From positions 1,674,001-1,738,000 of the forward strand of contig NZ_LT796768.1 of the NCBI RefSeq assembly GCF_900167475.1: 64,000 nt of DNA, given 5' to 3'. The notes under the pieces are model-generated. The model was not told the origin of the DNA, did not search any database, and saw only the letters and a program-made list of their open reading frames with translations. Below, in pieces: positions 48,604 to 57,474 of the stretch (its first letter is position 1; every line of letters starts with the position of its first letter). Origin of the DNA: Aeromicrobium choanae (lineage in GTDB: Bacteria > Actinomycetota > Actinomycetes > Propionibacteriales > Nocardioidaceae). The position numbers and the translations under genes were made by a program.

Positions 48604-50025
48604 TCAGCGGGTGGGCCGACCGTTCTCGTACAGCCGCGGGATCGCGTGATTCGCGACGAACACGCCGTCGGGGTCGACCGCGGAGCGGACCGCGGCCAGC
48701 CTGAGCCATACCTCGTCCGCGTAGGCCGTGCGGGTGTCGGTCGGCTCCTCGGCGAAGTTGAGGTACGACCGCCCGTTCGACCACGGCCCGAGGGCCGCGA
48801 CGGCGCGCTCGCCGGCCGAGGCGATCATCGAGCCCAGCTCGGGCGTGGGCGCCATGCCCCCGCACACGAGGGCGAACTCGCCCTCGAGGTGCGTCAGCAC
48901 GCCGCCGCCCTCGTGGGGCCGGCCGAGCGCGCCGCCCAGCTGGCGCAGCTCGGCGATCATGAGGGGCGTCTCGACGCCGGGGCCGAACAGCCCCAGGAAC
49001 GCCTCCGCGCCGGCGTCGTCCAGCTCGCGCAGCATCGTCGAGCGGATGATGCCGGGCGCCGGCTCCTCCGGATCCATGTGCAGGTGCACGAGGGTCTCGC
49101 TCGGGACCCGTCCGAACGTGTCGAGCTCGGGCTCCAGCGCGCGCAGCGGGGCCAGGATGTCGGCGGCTCGCTCGTCGTCGGCCAGGACCGCGCCGTCGAT
49201 CACGACGATGGTGCGGCCGCGGAGGAAGTCCGGCATCTCGGGGATCGGGGGGATCCGCAGGATGCGGAACGACGTGGTCACCTCGTCGGGGGCGACCGGC
49301 GCCCACGCCCGCCACATGTCGAGCACGCGCGGAGCCATCTCGACGTCCCACATCAGCAGGCCGGCGTAGGCGGTGCTGAAGTCGTACGCCCGGAACTCCA
49401 GCGCCGTGACGATGCCGAAGTTGCCGCCGCCTCCGCGGACCGCCCAGAACAGCTCGGCATGGTGCTCGGTGTCGGCGCGCACGAGGTCGCCGTTCGCGAG
49501 GACGATCTCCACGGCCGTGAGGCTGTTCGCCGCGAGCCCGAGCTTGCGGGCGTACCAGCCCATGCCGCCGCCCAGGCTGTAGCCGGCGATGCCGACGTCG
49601 ACCGAGGAGCCGTGCAGGACGGTGAGCCCGTGCTCGGCCGCCGCCTTCACGGCGGGCAGCCACACGGTGCCGCCGCCGACGCGGACGATCCGGCGCTCGG
49701 GGTCGACGCTGACGTCGTTCAGCTCGCTCGTGCGGACGATGACGACGTCGTCGAGGCCGCCGGCCGCGAGGGGGCCCGCGTTGTGGCCGGTGCTCTGCGG
49801 TGCGACCCGCAGGCCCGCCGCGTGCGCGGCGCGCACGATCCGGGCGACGTCGTCGGCGTCGCGGGGGACGGCGACGGCGGCGGGACGCTGGTCGACGGCG
49901 AGGTTCCAGGCGGCGCGTGCCGCGTCGTACCCGGGATCGCCGGGCAGGTGGATGGCGCCGCCGGCCAGTCCGCGCAGGCGGTCGGCCGGGCGCTCGAGCT
50001 GGTCGAGGGTTTCGTTGATGGACAC
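48604..50025 (-). CDS. FAD-binding oxidoreductase (berberine-bridge/PCMH type)
   Basis: 473 aa. The PCMH FAD domain shows APQSTGHNAGPL, where His81 is the likely covalent flavin ligand, VGGGTVWLPAVKAA and the GYSLGGGMGWYARK loop; the BBE-type C-terminus ends with SYLNFAEEP ... FVANHAIP. Such oxidases act on sugars, alkaloids or polyketides and are common in secondary metabolism. GTG start with AAGGAG 7 nt upstream. It diverges from the SARP regulator, and three direct repeats with 11-bp period precede its -10. Confidence 0.9.
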   Translation of the reverse strand: MSINETLDQLERPADRLRGLAGGAIHLPGDPGYDAARAAWNLAVDQRPAAVAVPRDADDVARIVRAAHAAGLRVAPQSTGHNAGPLAAGGLDDVVIVRTSELNDVSVDPERRIVRVGGGTVWLPAVKAAAEHGLTVLHGSSVDVGIAGYSLGGGMGWYARKLGLAANSLTAVEIVLANGDLVRADTEHHAELFWAVRGGGGNFGIVTALEFRAYDFSTAYAGLLMWDVEMAPRVLDMWRAWAPVAPDEVTTSFRILRIPPIPEMPDFLRGRTIVVIDGAVLADDERAADILAPLRALEPELDTFGRVPSETLVHLHMDPEEPAPGIIRSTMLRELDDAGAEAFLGLFGPGVETPLMIAELRQLGGALGRPHEGGGVLTHLEGEFALVCGGMAPTPELGSMIASAGERAVAALGPWSNGRSYLNFAEEPTDTRTAYADEVWLRLAAVRSAVDPDGVFVANHAIPRLYENGRPTR

Positions 50026-50067
50026 GGTGGTGCTCCTTGGTGGGGGGATTCGCTTCCTGTCCCCGAG

Positions 50068-50109
50068 AGCATCGGTCGCAGCGCTTGATACGGACTGGGA
50101 TCTGGCTTG
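50068..50109 (-). promoter_or_regulatory. triple direct repeat and -10 of the flavin-oxidoreductase promoter (SARP-type site)
   Basis: On the minus strand CAAGCC (50109-50104), CCAGTC (50098-50093) and CAAGCG (50087-50082) start exactly 11 bp apart. Counted as heptamers, the last repeat is followed after 7 bp by the -10 GATGCT (50073-50068). This is the arrangement of SARP activator sites. The MMPL promoter has the same structure. Confidence 0.7.
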
Positions 50110-50186
50110 GAGTCCCGGGACTGCGGGGGATTCGCCCATTCCGCCGATCCCTGTCGGTGGCCCGGGAGCGTCCCTATGCTTCGACT

Positions 50187-53100
50187 GTGGAGCTGACGGT
50201 GCTGGGGCCGGTGGCCGTCTCGGCGGACGGTGTCGATCTGGATCTCGGCACGCCCCGGCAGCGCACGCTCGTCGCCGCGCTCGCGCTCTCCGGCGGTCGG
50301 CCGGTCGGCGTCGACACGATCGTCGACCTGGTGTGGGGCGACGCCCCGCCGGCCGGTGTCGCGACGACGCTGCAGGCCTACGTCTCGGGCCTGCGCAAGG
50401 TGCTCGAGCCCGGCCGTGCGCGCCGCGCGCCCGCGGAGGTGCTCGTCACGGTCGCGCCCGGCTACGCCCTGCACGTGTCGGAGGAGGACGTCGACGCCCA
50501 CGCCTTCGAGCGCGAGGTCGCCGACGCGAACCGACTGCTGGAGTCGGCCCTGCCGACCCGCGCCGCGCTCGAGGAGGTGGACGCGATGCTCGGCACGGCG
50601 CTGGCGCGGTGGCGTGGCCGTCCCTACGCGGAACTCGGTGACGCACCGGCCGCCGTGGCCGAGCGCGCGCGGCTCGAGGAGCTGCGGCTCGTCGCGCTGG
50701 AGGACCGCGCGGTCGCGGCGCTCGCCCTGGGCCGCCATGCGACGGCCGCGGCCGAGCTCGAGGCGCTGACGACGGCCCATCCCCTCCGGGAGCGGCTCTG
50801 GGCACTGCGCGCGCTCGCCCTCGCGCGATCCGGGCGTCAGGCGGAGGCGCTCGAGGTGCTGCGCCGGGTGCGCTCCGTGCTTGATGACGAGCTCGGCATC
50901 GAGCCGGGGGCGGAGCTGCGAAACCTGCAGACGGCACTGCTGCGCCAGGACTCCGCGCTGGACTGGAATCCGCCCCCGGAGCCCGCGGACGAGGGCTCGC
51001 CGGCCTCAGCGCCGTGGCCGATGGTGGGGCGCGACCAGCAGCTCGCGGCCCTCGCGCGCAGTCTCGACGCCGCTCTCGCCGGCACCACCTCGTTCGCCGC
51101 GATCACCGGTGAGCCCGGGATCGGCAAGAGCCGGCTCGCCACAGAGCTCGGACTTCGGGCCGCGGCGGCGGGTGCCGTGGTCGCCGTGGGCCGGTGCTCC
51201 AGCGACGAGGGCGCGCCACCCCTGTGGCCGTGGCGGTCCGTGCTCGAGGAGCTCGGACTCGACTTCCCCGACGTCACCGACGCCGCCGACGACTTCCGCG
51301 TGCGCGAGGCGATCCTCGCCTCCGTGCGCGAGCAGGCCCGCGGGCACGCGGTGGTCGTGGTCCTCGAGGACCTGCACTGGGCCGACCCCGCGAGCCTGCG
51401 CTGCCTGATGCTGCTCGCCGAGTCGGTCACGGACGCCCGCCTGCTGGTGGTGGCGACGTGGCGCGACCATCCCGAGCCGTCGGGCCTGTTCGCCGACGCG
51501 GCCGAGGCGCTCGCCCGCCGCCACGCGGTGCGGCTGCACCTGTCGGGCCTCGGTCCCGACGAGGTCGCCGAGGTCGTCGTCGGGGTCGCGGACTCGGCTC
51601 CCTCGCCAGCCCAGGTGGAGGCGCTGCACGAGCGCACCGACGGCAACCCCTTCTTCCTCGTCGAGTACGCGCGGCTGGCTGGTGAGCGCGGTGACCTGGC
51701 GGCCCTGCTCGCCGAGGACGACACACCCCGAGCGGTCCAGGACGTGCTCACCCGCCGGCTCGCCCGGCTGCCCGAGGACACCCGGGCGGCGCTGGCCACC
51801 GCGGCGGTCGTGGGCCGGCAGTTCGACGGTCCGACCCTCCGTGCCGTGCTCGGCACGGACGACGAGGGCGTGCTGGACCTGCTCGAGCCGGCCGTCGAGG
51901 CCGGTCTCGTCGGGGAGGAGGGGATCGACCGGTACTCCTTCGCCCACGCGCTCGTGCGCGACAGCCTCTACGCGGGACTCTCGGCGTCGCGTCGCGCCCG
52001 CCGGCACGCGATCGTGGCCGCCGCGATCGCGGGTGCGGACCGCCCGTCCGAGGAGGCGCGGCACTGGCTGGCCGCCGGTCCGGCCCATGCGGCCACCGCC
52101 TGGCGCGCGGCCGAGCGCGCGGCGGAGGCGGCCCGCGCGCTGCACGCCCACGAGGACCGCGCCGAGCTGCTCACGGCAGCCCTCGGGGCGATGTCGGCCG
52201 ACCCCGGTGCCACGACCCGGGACCGCTTCGACGCGCTGATGGAGCTGGCCGACGCCCACCGCTGGTCGGCGCGCTGGACCGAGCTCGCGGCCGACGTCGC
52301 CGAGGCGATCGGCGAGGCCCGCTCGCTCGGCGACCCCGAGCTGCTCGCGCGGGCCGCGCTCGCCACCACCCAGGGAGCGCTGTGGCAGTCCAGCCACCAC
52401 GGGCAGGTGAACGAGGACGTGGTCGCGGCCCTGCGTGAGGCGCTCGCCGACCTGCCTCCCGATCCGTCGGCCCTGCGGTGTCGCGTGATGGCCGCGCTGG
52501 CTAGCGAGCAGTACTACACCGCGCCCTTCGCCGAGCGCGCCGACCTGGTCGCCCGGGCGCGGGCCATGGCCGACGATCTGGGCGACCCCGGCCTCGTGGT
52601 CGACGTCGCGCAGGTCGGGGTGGCCGCCCTGTGGACGGCGGGCACGGCCCTCGAGCGCGCCGCGTGGGCCGAGGAGTCCGCCCGGCTCGCCCGCGATCTC
52701 GGCCGCGACCGCGACGTGGTGATCTCGACGACCCTGCAGGCCGTCGCACTCGGCGAGGCGGGCCGTCCGCTGCAGATGCGCGAGGTCATCGCGCCGGCCC
52801 GTGTCGAGGCCGACCGGCTGCGGCTGGCCTACGCGCAGCTCGTCCTCGACGGGCTGGAGATCCCGTGGCTCGCGATGGCGGGCGAGTTCGAGGCGTGCGC
52901 CGCGGCGCTCGAGCGGATGCGCCGCCTCGAGCGCACGGTCACGCTCCCGCAGTCGGACGTCGCGATCCTCGGCGCCGAGCTGGTCCTCACCGTGTGGAGC
53001 GGGCACGCCGAGGACGTCGTCGACCTCCTCGTGGCGATGGAGGAGACCGACCCCCTTCCCCTGACCTCCGTGACCGCTGCACTGCTCTGCCGAGCCGGCC

Positions 53101-53456
53101 GGGTGGACGACGCGCGCGACCACCTGCGGCGGTACACCGTGGACCTCGACCACGACGACTGGTTCTCGATGCTGGCGTGGTGCAACGCGGCCGAGGCGGC
53201 CCTGTACGTCGGCGACCGGACGCTGGCCGCCGACGCGCTGGCGCGGATCGCGCCGTTCCCCGGCTTCAGCTGCTCAGCGGGGTCGGGCAACGCCTCGGGC
53301 CCCGTCGACCACTACATCGCGTGCGCCCACGCGGCGCTCGGCGACCTCGCGGCGGCGCGAGCCCACGCCGACCGGGCCGAGGAGCTGTGCGAGCAGTGGC
53401 AGATCCCGCTGGCCGCGCAGCGACTGCGCGACCAGCGGGACCACTTCGGCTATTGA
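50187..53456 (+). CDS. BTAD/SARP-type transcriptional activator with AAA ATPase domain (AfsR-like)
   Basis: 1089 aa. An OmpR-like winged helix (residues 1-95, ELTVLGPVAVSADG ... APGYALHV) and a BTAD helical domain (about 100-245, ending LDDELGIEPGAELRNL) form the SARP unit. It is followed by an ATPase with Walker A GEPGIGKSR (about 309-317) and Walker B VVVLEDLHWADP, then TPR-like helices to the end. SARPs activate small-molecule gene sets by binding direct repeats upstream of the -10. Both flanking minus-strand genes carry such repeats. The GTG at 50187 is 6 nt after TATGCT (50175-50180): leaderless. Confidence 0.92.
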   Translation: MELTVLGPVAVSADGVDLDLGTPRQRTLVAALALSGGRPVGVDTIVDLVWGDAPPAGVATTLQAYVSGLRKVLEPGRARRAPAEVLVTVAPGYALHVSEEDVDAHAFEREVADANRLLESALPTRAALEEVDAMLGTALARWRGRPYAELGDAPAAVAERARLEELRLVALEDRAVAALALGRHATAAAELEALTTAHPLRERLWALRALALARSGRQAEALEVLRRVRSVLDDELGIEPGAELRNLQTALLRQDSALDWNPPPEPADEGSPASAPWPMVGRDQQLAALARSLDAALAGTTSFAAITGEPGIGKSRLATELGLRAAAAGAVVAVGRCSSDEGAPPLWPWRSVLEELGLDFPDVTDAADDFRVREAILASVREQARGHAVVVVLEDLHWADPASLRCLMLLAESVTDARLLVVATWRDHPEPSGLFADAAEALARRHAVRLHLSGLGPDEVAEVVVGVADSAPSPAQVEALHERTDGNPFFLVEYARLAGERGDLAALLAEDDTPRAVQDVLTRRLARLPEDTRAALATAAVVGRQFDGPTLRAVLGTDDEGVLDLLEPAVEAGLVGEEGIDRYSFAHALVRDSLYAGLSASRRARRHAIVAAAIAGADRPSEEARHWLAAGPAHAATAWRAAERAAEAARALHAHEDRAELLTAALGAMSADPGATTRDRFDALMELADAHRWSARWTELAADVAEAIGEARSLGDPELLARAALATTQGALWQSSHHGQVNEDVVAALREALADLPPDPSALRCRVMAALASEQYYTAPFAERADLVARARAMADDLGDPGLVVDVAQVGVAALWTAGTALERAAWAEESARLARDLGRDRDVVISTTLQAVALGEAGRPLQMREVIAPARVEADRLRLAYAQLVLDGLEIPWLAMAGEFEACAAALERMRRLERTVTLPQSDVAILGAELVLTVWSGHAEDVVDLLVAMEETDPLPLTSVTAALLCRAGRVDDARDHLRRYTVDLDHDDWFSMLAWCNAAEAALYVGDRTLAADALARIAPFPGFSCSAGSGNASGPVDHYIACAHAALGDLAAARAHADRAEELCEQWQIPLAAQRLRDQRDHFGY

Positions 53457-53478
53457 GCAGAGCGGATTCTGAGCGACC

Positions 53479-55578
53479 TCACCGGGTGGTGACGAGCTCG
53501 CGCTCGTCGCCCTCGACGTCCACCTGCGGCAGGGCGCGGTCGAGCCACGCCGGCAGCCACCAGTTCCACTTCCCGAGCAGAGTCATCGTGGCCGGCACGA
53601 GGATCATCCGGACCACCGTCGCGTCGAGGAACACGGCGGTCGCCATGCCCAGTCCCAGCATCTTGACGACGAGGTCGCCCTCGGTCGCGAAGCCGAGGAA
53701 CACGAAGACCATGATCGCCGCTGCGGCGGTGATGACCTTGCCCGAGGCGGCCAGGCCGTGCACGATGCTCGCGGTCGCGTCGCCGGTGTCCAGCCACTTC
53801 TCACGGATGCGGCTCAGCAGGAACACCTCGTAGTCCATCGAGAGGCCGAACAGGATCGCGAAGATCAGGATCGGCACCCAGCTGGACACGGGCGCGGCAT
53901 GGTCGATGCCGAGCAGGCTCGCGCCCCAGCCCCACTGGAAGACCGCCGTCATGACGCCATAGGCGGCGCCGATCGACAGCAGGTTCATGACGGCCGCCTT
54001 GAGCGGGATCACGACCGAGCGGAACACGAGCATCAGCAGCAGCACCGAGACCGCCACGACGAACCCGATGACGATCCACAGCCGGTGCGACAGCATCTCC
54101 GCGAGGTCGGCGAACATCGGCGTCTGGCCGGTGACCTCGACCCCGGCCGGGAGGTCGGCCCGCAGGTCGTCCACCAGCCCGGAGGTGCGGGCGTCGGCCG
54201 GACCGAACGCCGGCTCGGCGGTCAGCACGGTGATCGCTCCGTCCGGCGAGGCCATCGCCGGGGAGACGGACACCAGCTGGTCGTTGCCCTCGAGGGTCTC
54301 GCGCACGGCAGCCACCTCGGACGGGGCGAGCCGCGCGTGGTCGACGACGATCGAGATCGGCCCGGTGGCTCCCGGCCCGAACGCGTCGGCCGTCAGGTCG
54401 TACGCGCGCCGCGTGGTCGCCTCGGTCGTCTGGTTGCCGTCGTCCTGGGGCCACGTGCGCATGTCGAGCACGGGGGCCGCCAGGGCGATCATCACGGTCG
54501 TGCCGAGGAGCGCCCACAGCAGCGGGCGCCGCGTGACACCCTCGGCCCAGCGGGCCGTGAGGGGCCGCCCGGTGCGAGCCCGGCCACGGCGCACGCCGCG
54601 GGAGAGCACCTTGCGTCCGGCGAACCGGCACAGCACGGGCACCATCGTCAGCGCCGTGAGCATGACCGCCACGACGGCGATCGCGGTGGCCCAGCCGAAC
54701 GTCGCGAACGTCGGCAGCCCGGTCAGGCCCAGGCCCAGCAGCGAGATCAGCACGGTCAGCGACGCGAACACCACGGACTTGCCGGCGGTCGCGAGGCTGC
54801 GCCCGGCCGCCTCCTCGACGGAGTGGCCCTGCGCGAGGAACTCGGCGTGCCGGCTGACCAGCAGCAGGGCGTAGTCGATGCCGACGCCGAGACCGACCAT
54901 CGACGCGACCATCGGGGCCGAGGTCGAGACGTCCATCGTGGCGGCCAGGAGCGTGACGCCGGCCGAGCCGACCGCGAGTCCGGCGACCGCGACGAGGACG
55001 GGCAGTCCCGCGACGACGGCCGAGCCGAAGGCGATCAGCAGGATCAGCACGGCCGCGCCCACGCCGATAAGCTCGCCGTACCCCTTGATCGGGGCGCTGG
55101 CGGTCGCCGGCTGGTCGCCGCCGAGCTCGACCTGGTAGCCGGCGTCCTGCGTGGCCTCGACCGCCTTCTCCAGCGGCTCGATGTCGCCCATCAGGTCGGG
55201 GTGGGTGACCTCGGTGTCGTACGCGAGGTGCACGACGGCCGTGTGGCCGTCGGCGCTGATGCGGGGCGGGCTGACGCTCGAGACGTGCGCGACGTCCTGG
55301 AGACGCTCGCCGAGCGTGGTGAGGACGGCCGCTGGGATCGCGCGGTCATCGTGGACCACGACGTTCGCGGAGGCGTTGCCGGCGTCGGGCAGGTGATCGC
55401 GCAGCAGCTCGATCCCGCGCTGGGACTCGGCGCCAGGGACGTTCCAGTCGTCCTGGGTCGAGCCACCGAACGCGGAGCTGGCGGCGAACACGAGCGAGGC
55501 CAGGATCAGCCAGCCGACGAGCGTGCGCCACGGGTGCAGGGCCGTCGTGCGGCCGAAGCGGTACAGGAGGGAGGACAT
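53479..55578 (-). CDS. MMPL-family (RND) exporter
   Basis: 699 aa, about 12 membrane spans in two halves, each with a large outward loop after its first span. MMPL motifs: GLGVGIDYALLLVSRHAEFL in the first half and FGLSMDYEVFLLSRIREKWL in the second, both holding the proton-relay Asp-Tyr. Such proteins export lipids or antibiotics (ActII-3-like) driven by the proton gradient. The ATG at 55578 is preceded by AAGGA. Its promoter shares repeats, spacing and leader segments with that of the flavin oxidoreductase, so the two probably act together under the SARP regulator between them. Confidence 0.93.
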   Translation of the reverse strand: MSSLLYRFGRTTALHPWRTLVGWLILASLVFAASSAFGGSTQDDWNVPGAESQRGIELLRDHLPDAGNASANVVVHDDRAIPAAVLTTLGERLQDVAHVSSVSPPRISADGHTAVVHLAYDTEVTHPDLMGDIEPLEKAVEATQDAGYQVELGGDQPATASAPIKGYGELIGVGAAVLILLIAFGSAVVAGLPVLVAVAGLAVGSAGVTLLAATMDVSTSAPMVASMVGLGVGIDYALLLVSRHAEFLAQGHSVEEAAGRSLATAGKSVVFASLTVLISLLGLGLTGLPTFATFGWATAIAVVAVMLTALTMVPVLCRFAGRKVLSRGVRRGRARTGRPLTARWAEGVTRRPLLWALLGTTVMIALAAPVLDMRTWPQDDGNQTTEATTRRAYDLTADAFGPGATGPISIVVDHARLAPSEVAAVRETLEGNDQLVSVSPAMASPDGAITVLTAEPAFGPADARTSGLVDDLRADLPAGVEVTGQTPMFADLAEMLSHRLWIVIGFVVAVSVLLLMLVFRSVVIPLKAAVMNLLSIGAAYGVMTAVFQWGWGASLLGIDHAAPVSSWVPILIFAILFGLSMDYEVFLLSRIREKWLDTGDATASIVHGLAASGKVITAAAAIMVFVFLGFATEGDLVVKMLGLGMATAVFLDATVVRMILVPATMTLLGKWNWWLPAWLDRALPQVDVEGDERELVTTR

Positions 55579-55619
55579 CTGTCTCGGTTCCTTCAGTGGG
55601 GGGATGGTTCCTGCCACCG

Positions 55620-55661
55620 AGAGTCGGCCCGAGACCTTGCGCCCGACTTGGGGGTGACTTG
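55620..55661 (-). promoter_or_regulatory. triple direct repeat and -10 of the MMPL promoter (SARP-type site)
   Basis: On the minus strand CAAGTC (55661-55656), CAAGTC (55650-55645) and CAAGGT (55639-55634) start exactly 11 bp apart, followed after the heptamer by 7-8 bp and the -10 GACTCT (55625-55620). Same geometry as at 50068-50109. Confidence 0.72.
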
Positions 55662-55753
55662 GAGCCCGATCGGGCACGACCTCCCATGAACCGCGGGCCC
55701 CCGCCCTGATACGCGCGCACCCCACGCGCCGCACTTTTGTGCCGCCTCTCCCC

Positions 55754-55812
55754 ACTTTTGTGACGCGGTTCGGCCGCCAGCGCGCCCGCGGGCCGACTGG
55801 CGTCACAAAAGT
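55754..55812. repeat. inverted-repeat element, copy 1
   Basis: Perfect 13-bp arms ACTTTTGTGACGC (55754-55766) and GCGTCACAAAAGT (55800-55812) around 33 bp. A small GCAC-TTTT-GTGC hairpin with the same core lies just before it (55732-55743). Located downstream of the SDR gene. Confidence 0.85.
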
Positions 55813-55837
55813 CGGGCCGGGGGGTCGGTTCCGAACC

Positions 55838-57298
55838 TCAGGAGCGCGACTCGGCGGCTTTGGCCACGTTGCGCTGCATGCCTCCGAAGATGAAGCCGTG
55901 GAAGGGCGCGACCGCCCACCAGTACAGGTGCCCCAGCAGGCCGCGCGGGTGGAACAGCGCGCGCTGGTGGAACGAGGTCGTGCCCGAGTCGTCCGAGCCC
56001 ACACGCAGCTCCAACCACGCGAGGCCGGGCACCTTCATCTCGGCCCGCAGCCGCAGGAACTCTCCCTCGACCTCTTCCTCGACCCGCCAGAAGTCCACGG
56101 CGTCGCCCACCACCAGCCTGCTGTGGTCGCGGCGCCCGCGACGCAAGCCCGGACCGCCGAAGGCGCGATCGATCAGGCCGCGCACCTCCCAGGCCAGTGG
56201 CCACGAGTACCAGCCGTGGTCGCCGCCGATGCCCTCGATGACGGCCCACAGGTTCTCCGGCGACGCAGCCACCTCGCGGGTGCGCTCGTCGGTGTAGAGC
56301 GAGCCGCCGGCCCAGTCGGGGTCCTCGGGCAGCGGCTCGGAGGGGGCGCCGCGGGTGGCCGCCGACGTCCACCGCGTGGGCACGTCGAGGTTCCGGATCT
56401 TCGTGAGCGCGAGCTCCACGGCCCGCTCGAACCCGGTCAGCCCTCCGGGCGGGAGGTGGACGTAGCGCCAGATGTCGTCCTCCTGCGCGACCACGGTGTT
56501 GCGCAGGCTCTCCACGAGAGGCCGTGCGAGGTCCGCGGGCACGGGAGTGATGAGGCCGACCCAGTGGCTCGAGAGGCTCGGTGACAGGACCGGGACGCGC
56601 AGGATCCGGCGTCGGGGCAGCTCCGCGACCTTCGCGTAGCCCTGCATCATCTCGAGGTAGGTCAGGACGTCGGGGCCACCGATGTCGAAGCGACGATTCA
56701 CGTCCGGGGGCAGGTCGACACAGCCCACCAGCAGGTGCAGGACGTCGCGGATCGCGATCGGCTGGGTGCGCGAGTCGACCCAGCGGGGTGTGATCATCGC
56801 GGGCAGCCGCTCGGTCAGGTAGCGCAGCATCTCGAACGACGCCGAGCCCGAGCCGATGATGATGCCGGCCTGCAGCACCGCGGTGGGCACGCCGGAGTCC
56901 AGCAGCACCCGGGCCACCTCGTCGCGCGAGCGCAGGTGCTCGGACATCTCCTCGTCCTTCGGCACCATGCCCGAGAGGTAGACGATCCGCCCGACGCCCG
57001 CGTCCTTCGCGGCCTCGGCGATCGTCGCGGCCATCTCGTGCTCGGTGCGCACGAGGTCGCCGCCGGAGCCGATCGAGTGCAGCAGGTAGTAGAAGACGTC
57101 GACGCCCTCGCACGCGCGGCGCACGTCCTCGGCCTTCGTCGCGTCGCCCACGACGATCTCGACGCGGTCGGCCCACGGGTGCGCCCGCGCCTTGCGCTCG
57201 TCGCGCACCAGGACGCGCACCACATGGCCGGCGTCGAGCAGCTGTGGCACGAGCCTGCCGCCGACGTACCCGGTGGATCCCGTCACGAGAGTGCGCAT
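55838..57298 (-). CDS. NAD(P)-binding SDR protein with C-terminal DUF2867
   Basis: 486 aa. Residues 1-300 are an atypical SDR of the NmrA/epimerase type (TGSTGYVGGRLVPQLLDAGH; VYLSGMVP; AGIIIGSGSASFEMLRYL). The C-terminal 150 residues are DUF2867, a START-like fold (YSWPLAWEVRGLIDRAFGG ... FHPRGLLGHLYWWAVAPFHG). The fusion is common in actinobacteria and cyanobacteria and its substrate is unknown; a hydrophobic ligand is likely. Flanked on both sides by copies of the ACTTTTGTGAC inverted-repeat element. Confidence 0.9.
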   Translation of the reverse strand: MRTLVTGSTGYVGGRLVPQLLDAGHVVRVLVRDERKARAHPWADRVEIVVGDATKAEDVRRACEGVDVFYYLLHSIGSGGDLVRTEHEMAATIAEAAKDAGVGRIVYLSGMVPKDEEMSEHLRSRDEVARVLLDSGVPTAVLQAGIIIGSGSASFEMLRYLTERLPAMITPRWVDSRTQPIAIRDVLHLLVGCVDLPPDVNRRFDIGGPDVLTYLEMMQGYAKVAELPRRRILRVPVLSPSLSSHWVGLITPVPADLARPLVESLRNTVVAQEDDIWRYVHLPPGGLTGFERAVELALTKIRNLDVPTRWTSAATRGAPSEPLPEDPDWAGGSLYTDERTREVAASPENLWAVIEGIGGDHGWYSWPLAWEVRGLIDRAFGGPGLRRGRRDHSRLVVGDAVDFWRVEEEVEGEFLRLRAEMKVPGLAWLELRVGSDDSGTTSFHQRALFHPRGLLGHLYWWAVAPFHGFIFGGMQRNVAKAAESRS

Positions 57299-57333
57299 GC
57301 CCCTCAGTCAACGGTGCGCCGCGCGCCCCCGCG

Positions 57334-57452
57334 ACTTTTGAGACGGGTTGCCTCCCGCCCGCTTTCCCGCCCGCCTGCTCCTCCTCGCCCAACTTTTGTG
57401 GCACGTTTCGGCGTGCCGCCCCCCTGCTGACCGATTCCCGTCACAAAAGTTG
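57334..57452. repeat. inverted-repeat element, copy 2 (nested)
   Basis: CAACTTTTGTG (57390-57400) pairs perfectly with CACAAAAGTTG (57442-57452). A second left arm, ACTTTTGAGACGGG (57334-57347), pairs with CCCGTCACAAAAGT (57437-57450) with one mismatch. An inner hairpin GGCACG/CGTGCC spans 57400-57417. Lies between the SDR and DUF559 genes. Confidence 0.8.
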
Positions 57453-57474
57453 CGCTCGGGAGCCGGCAGGTCCG

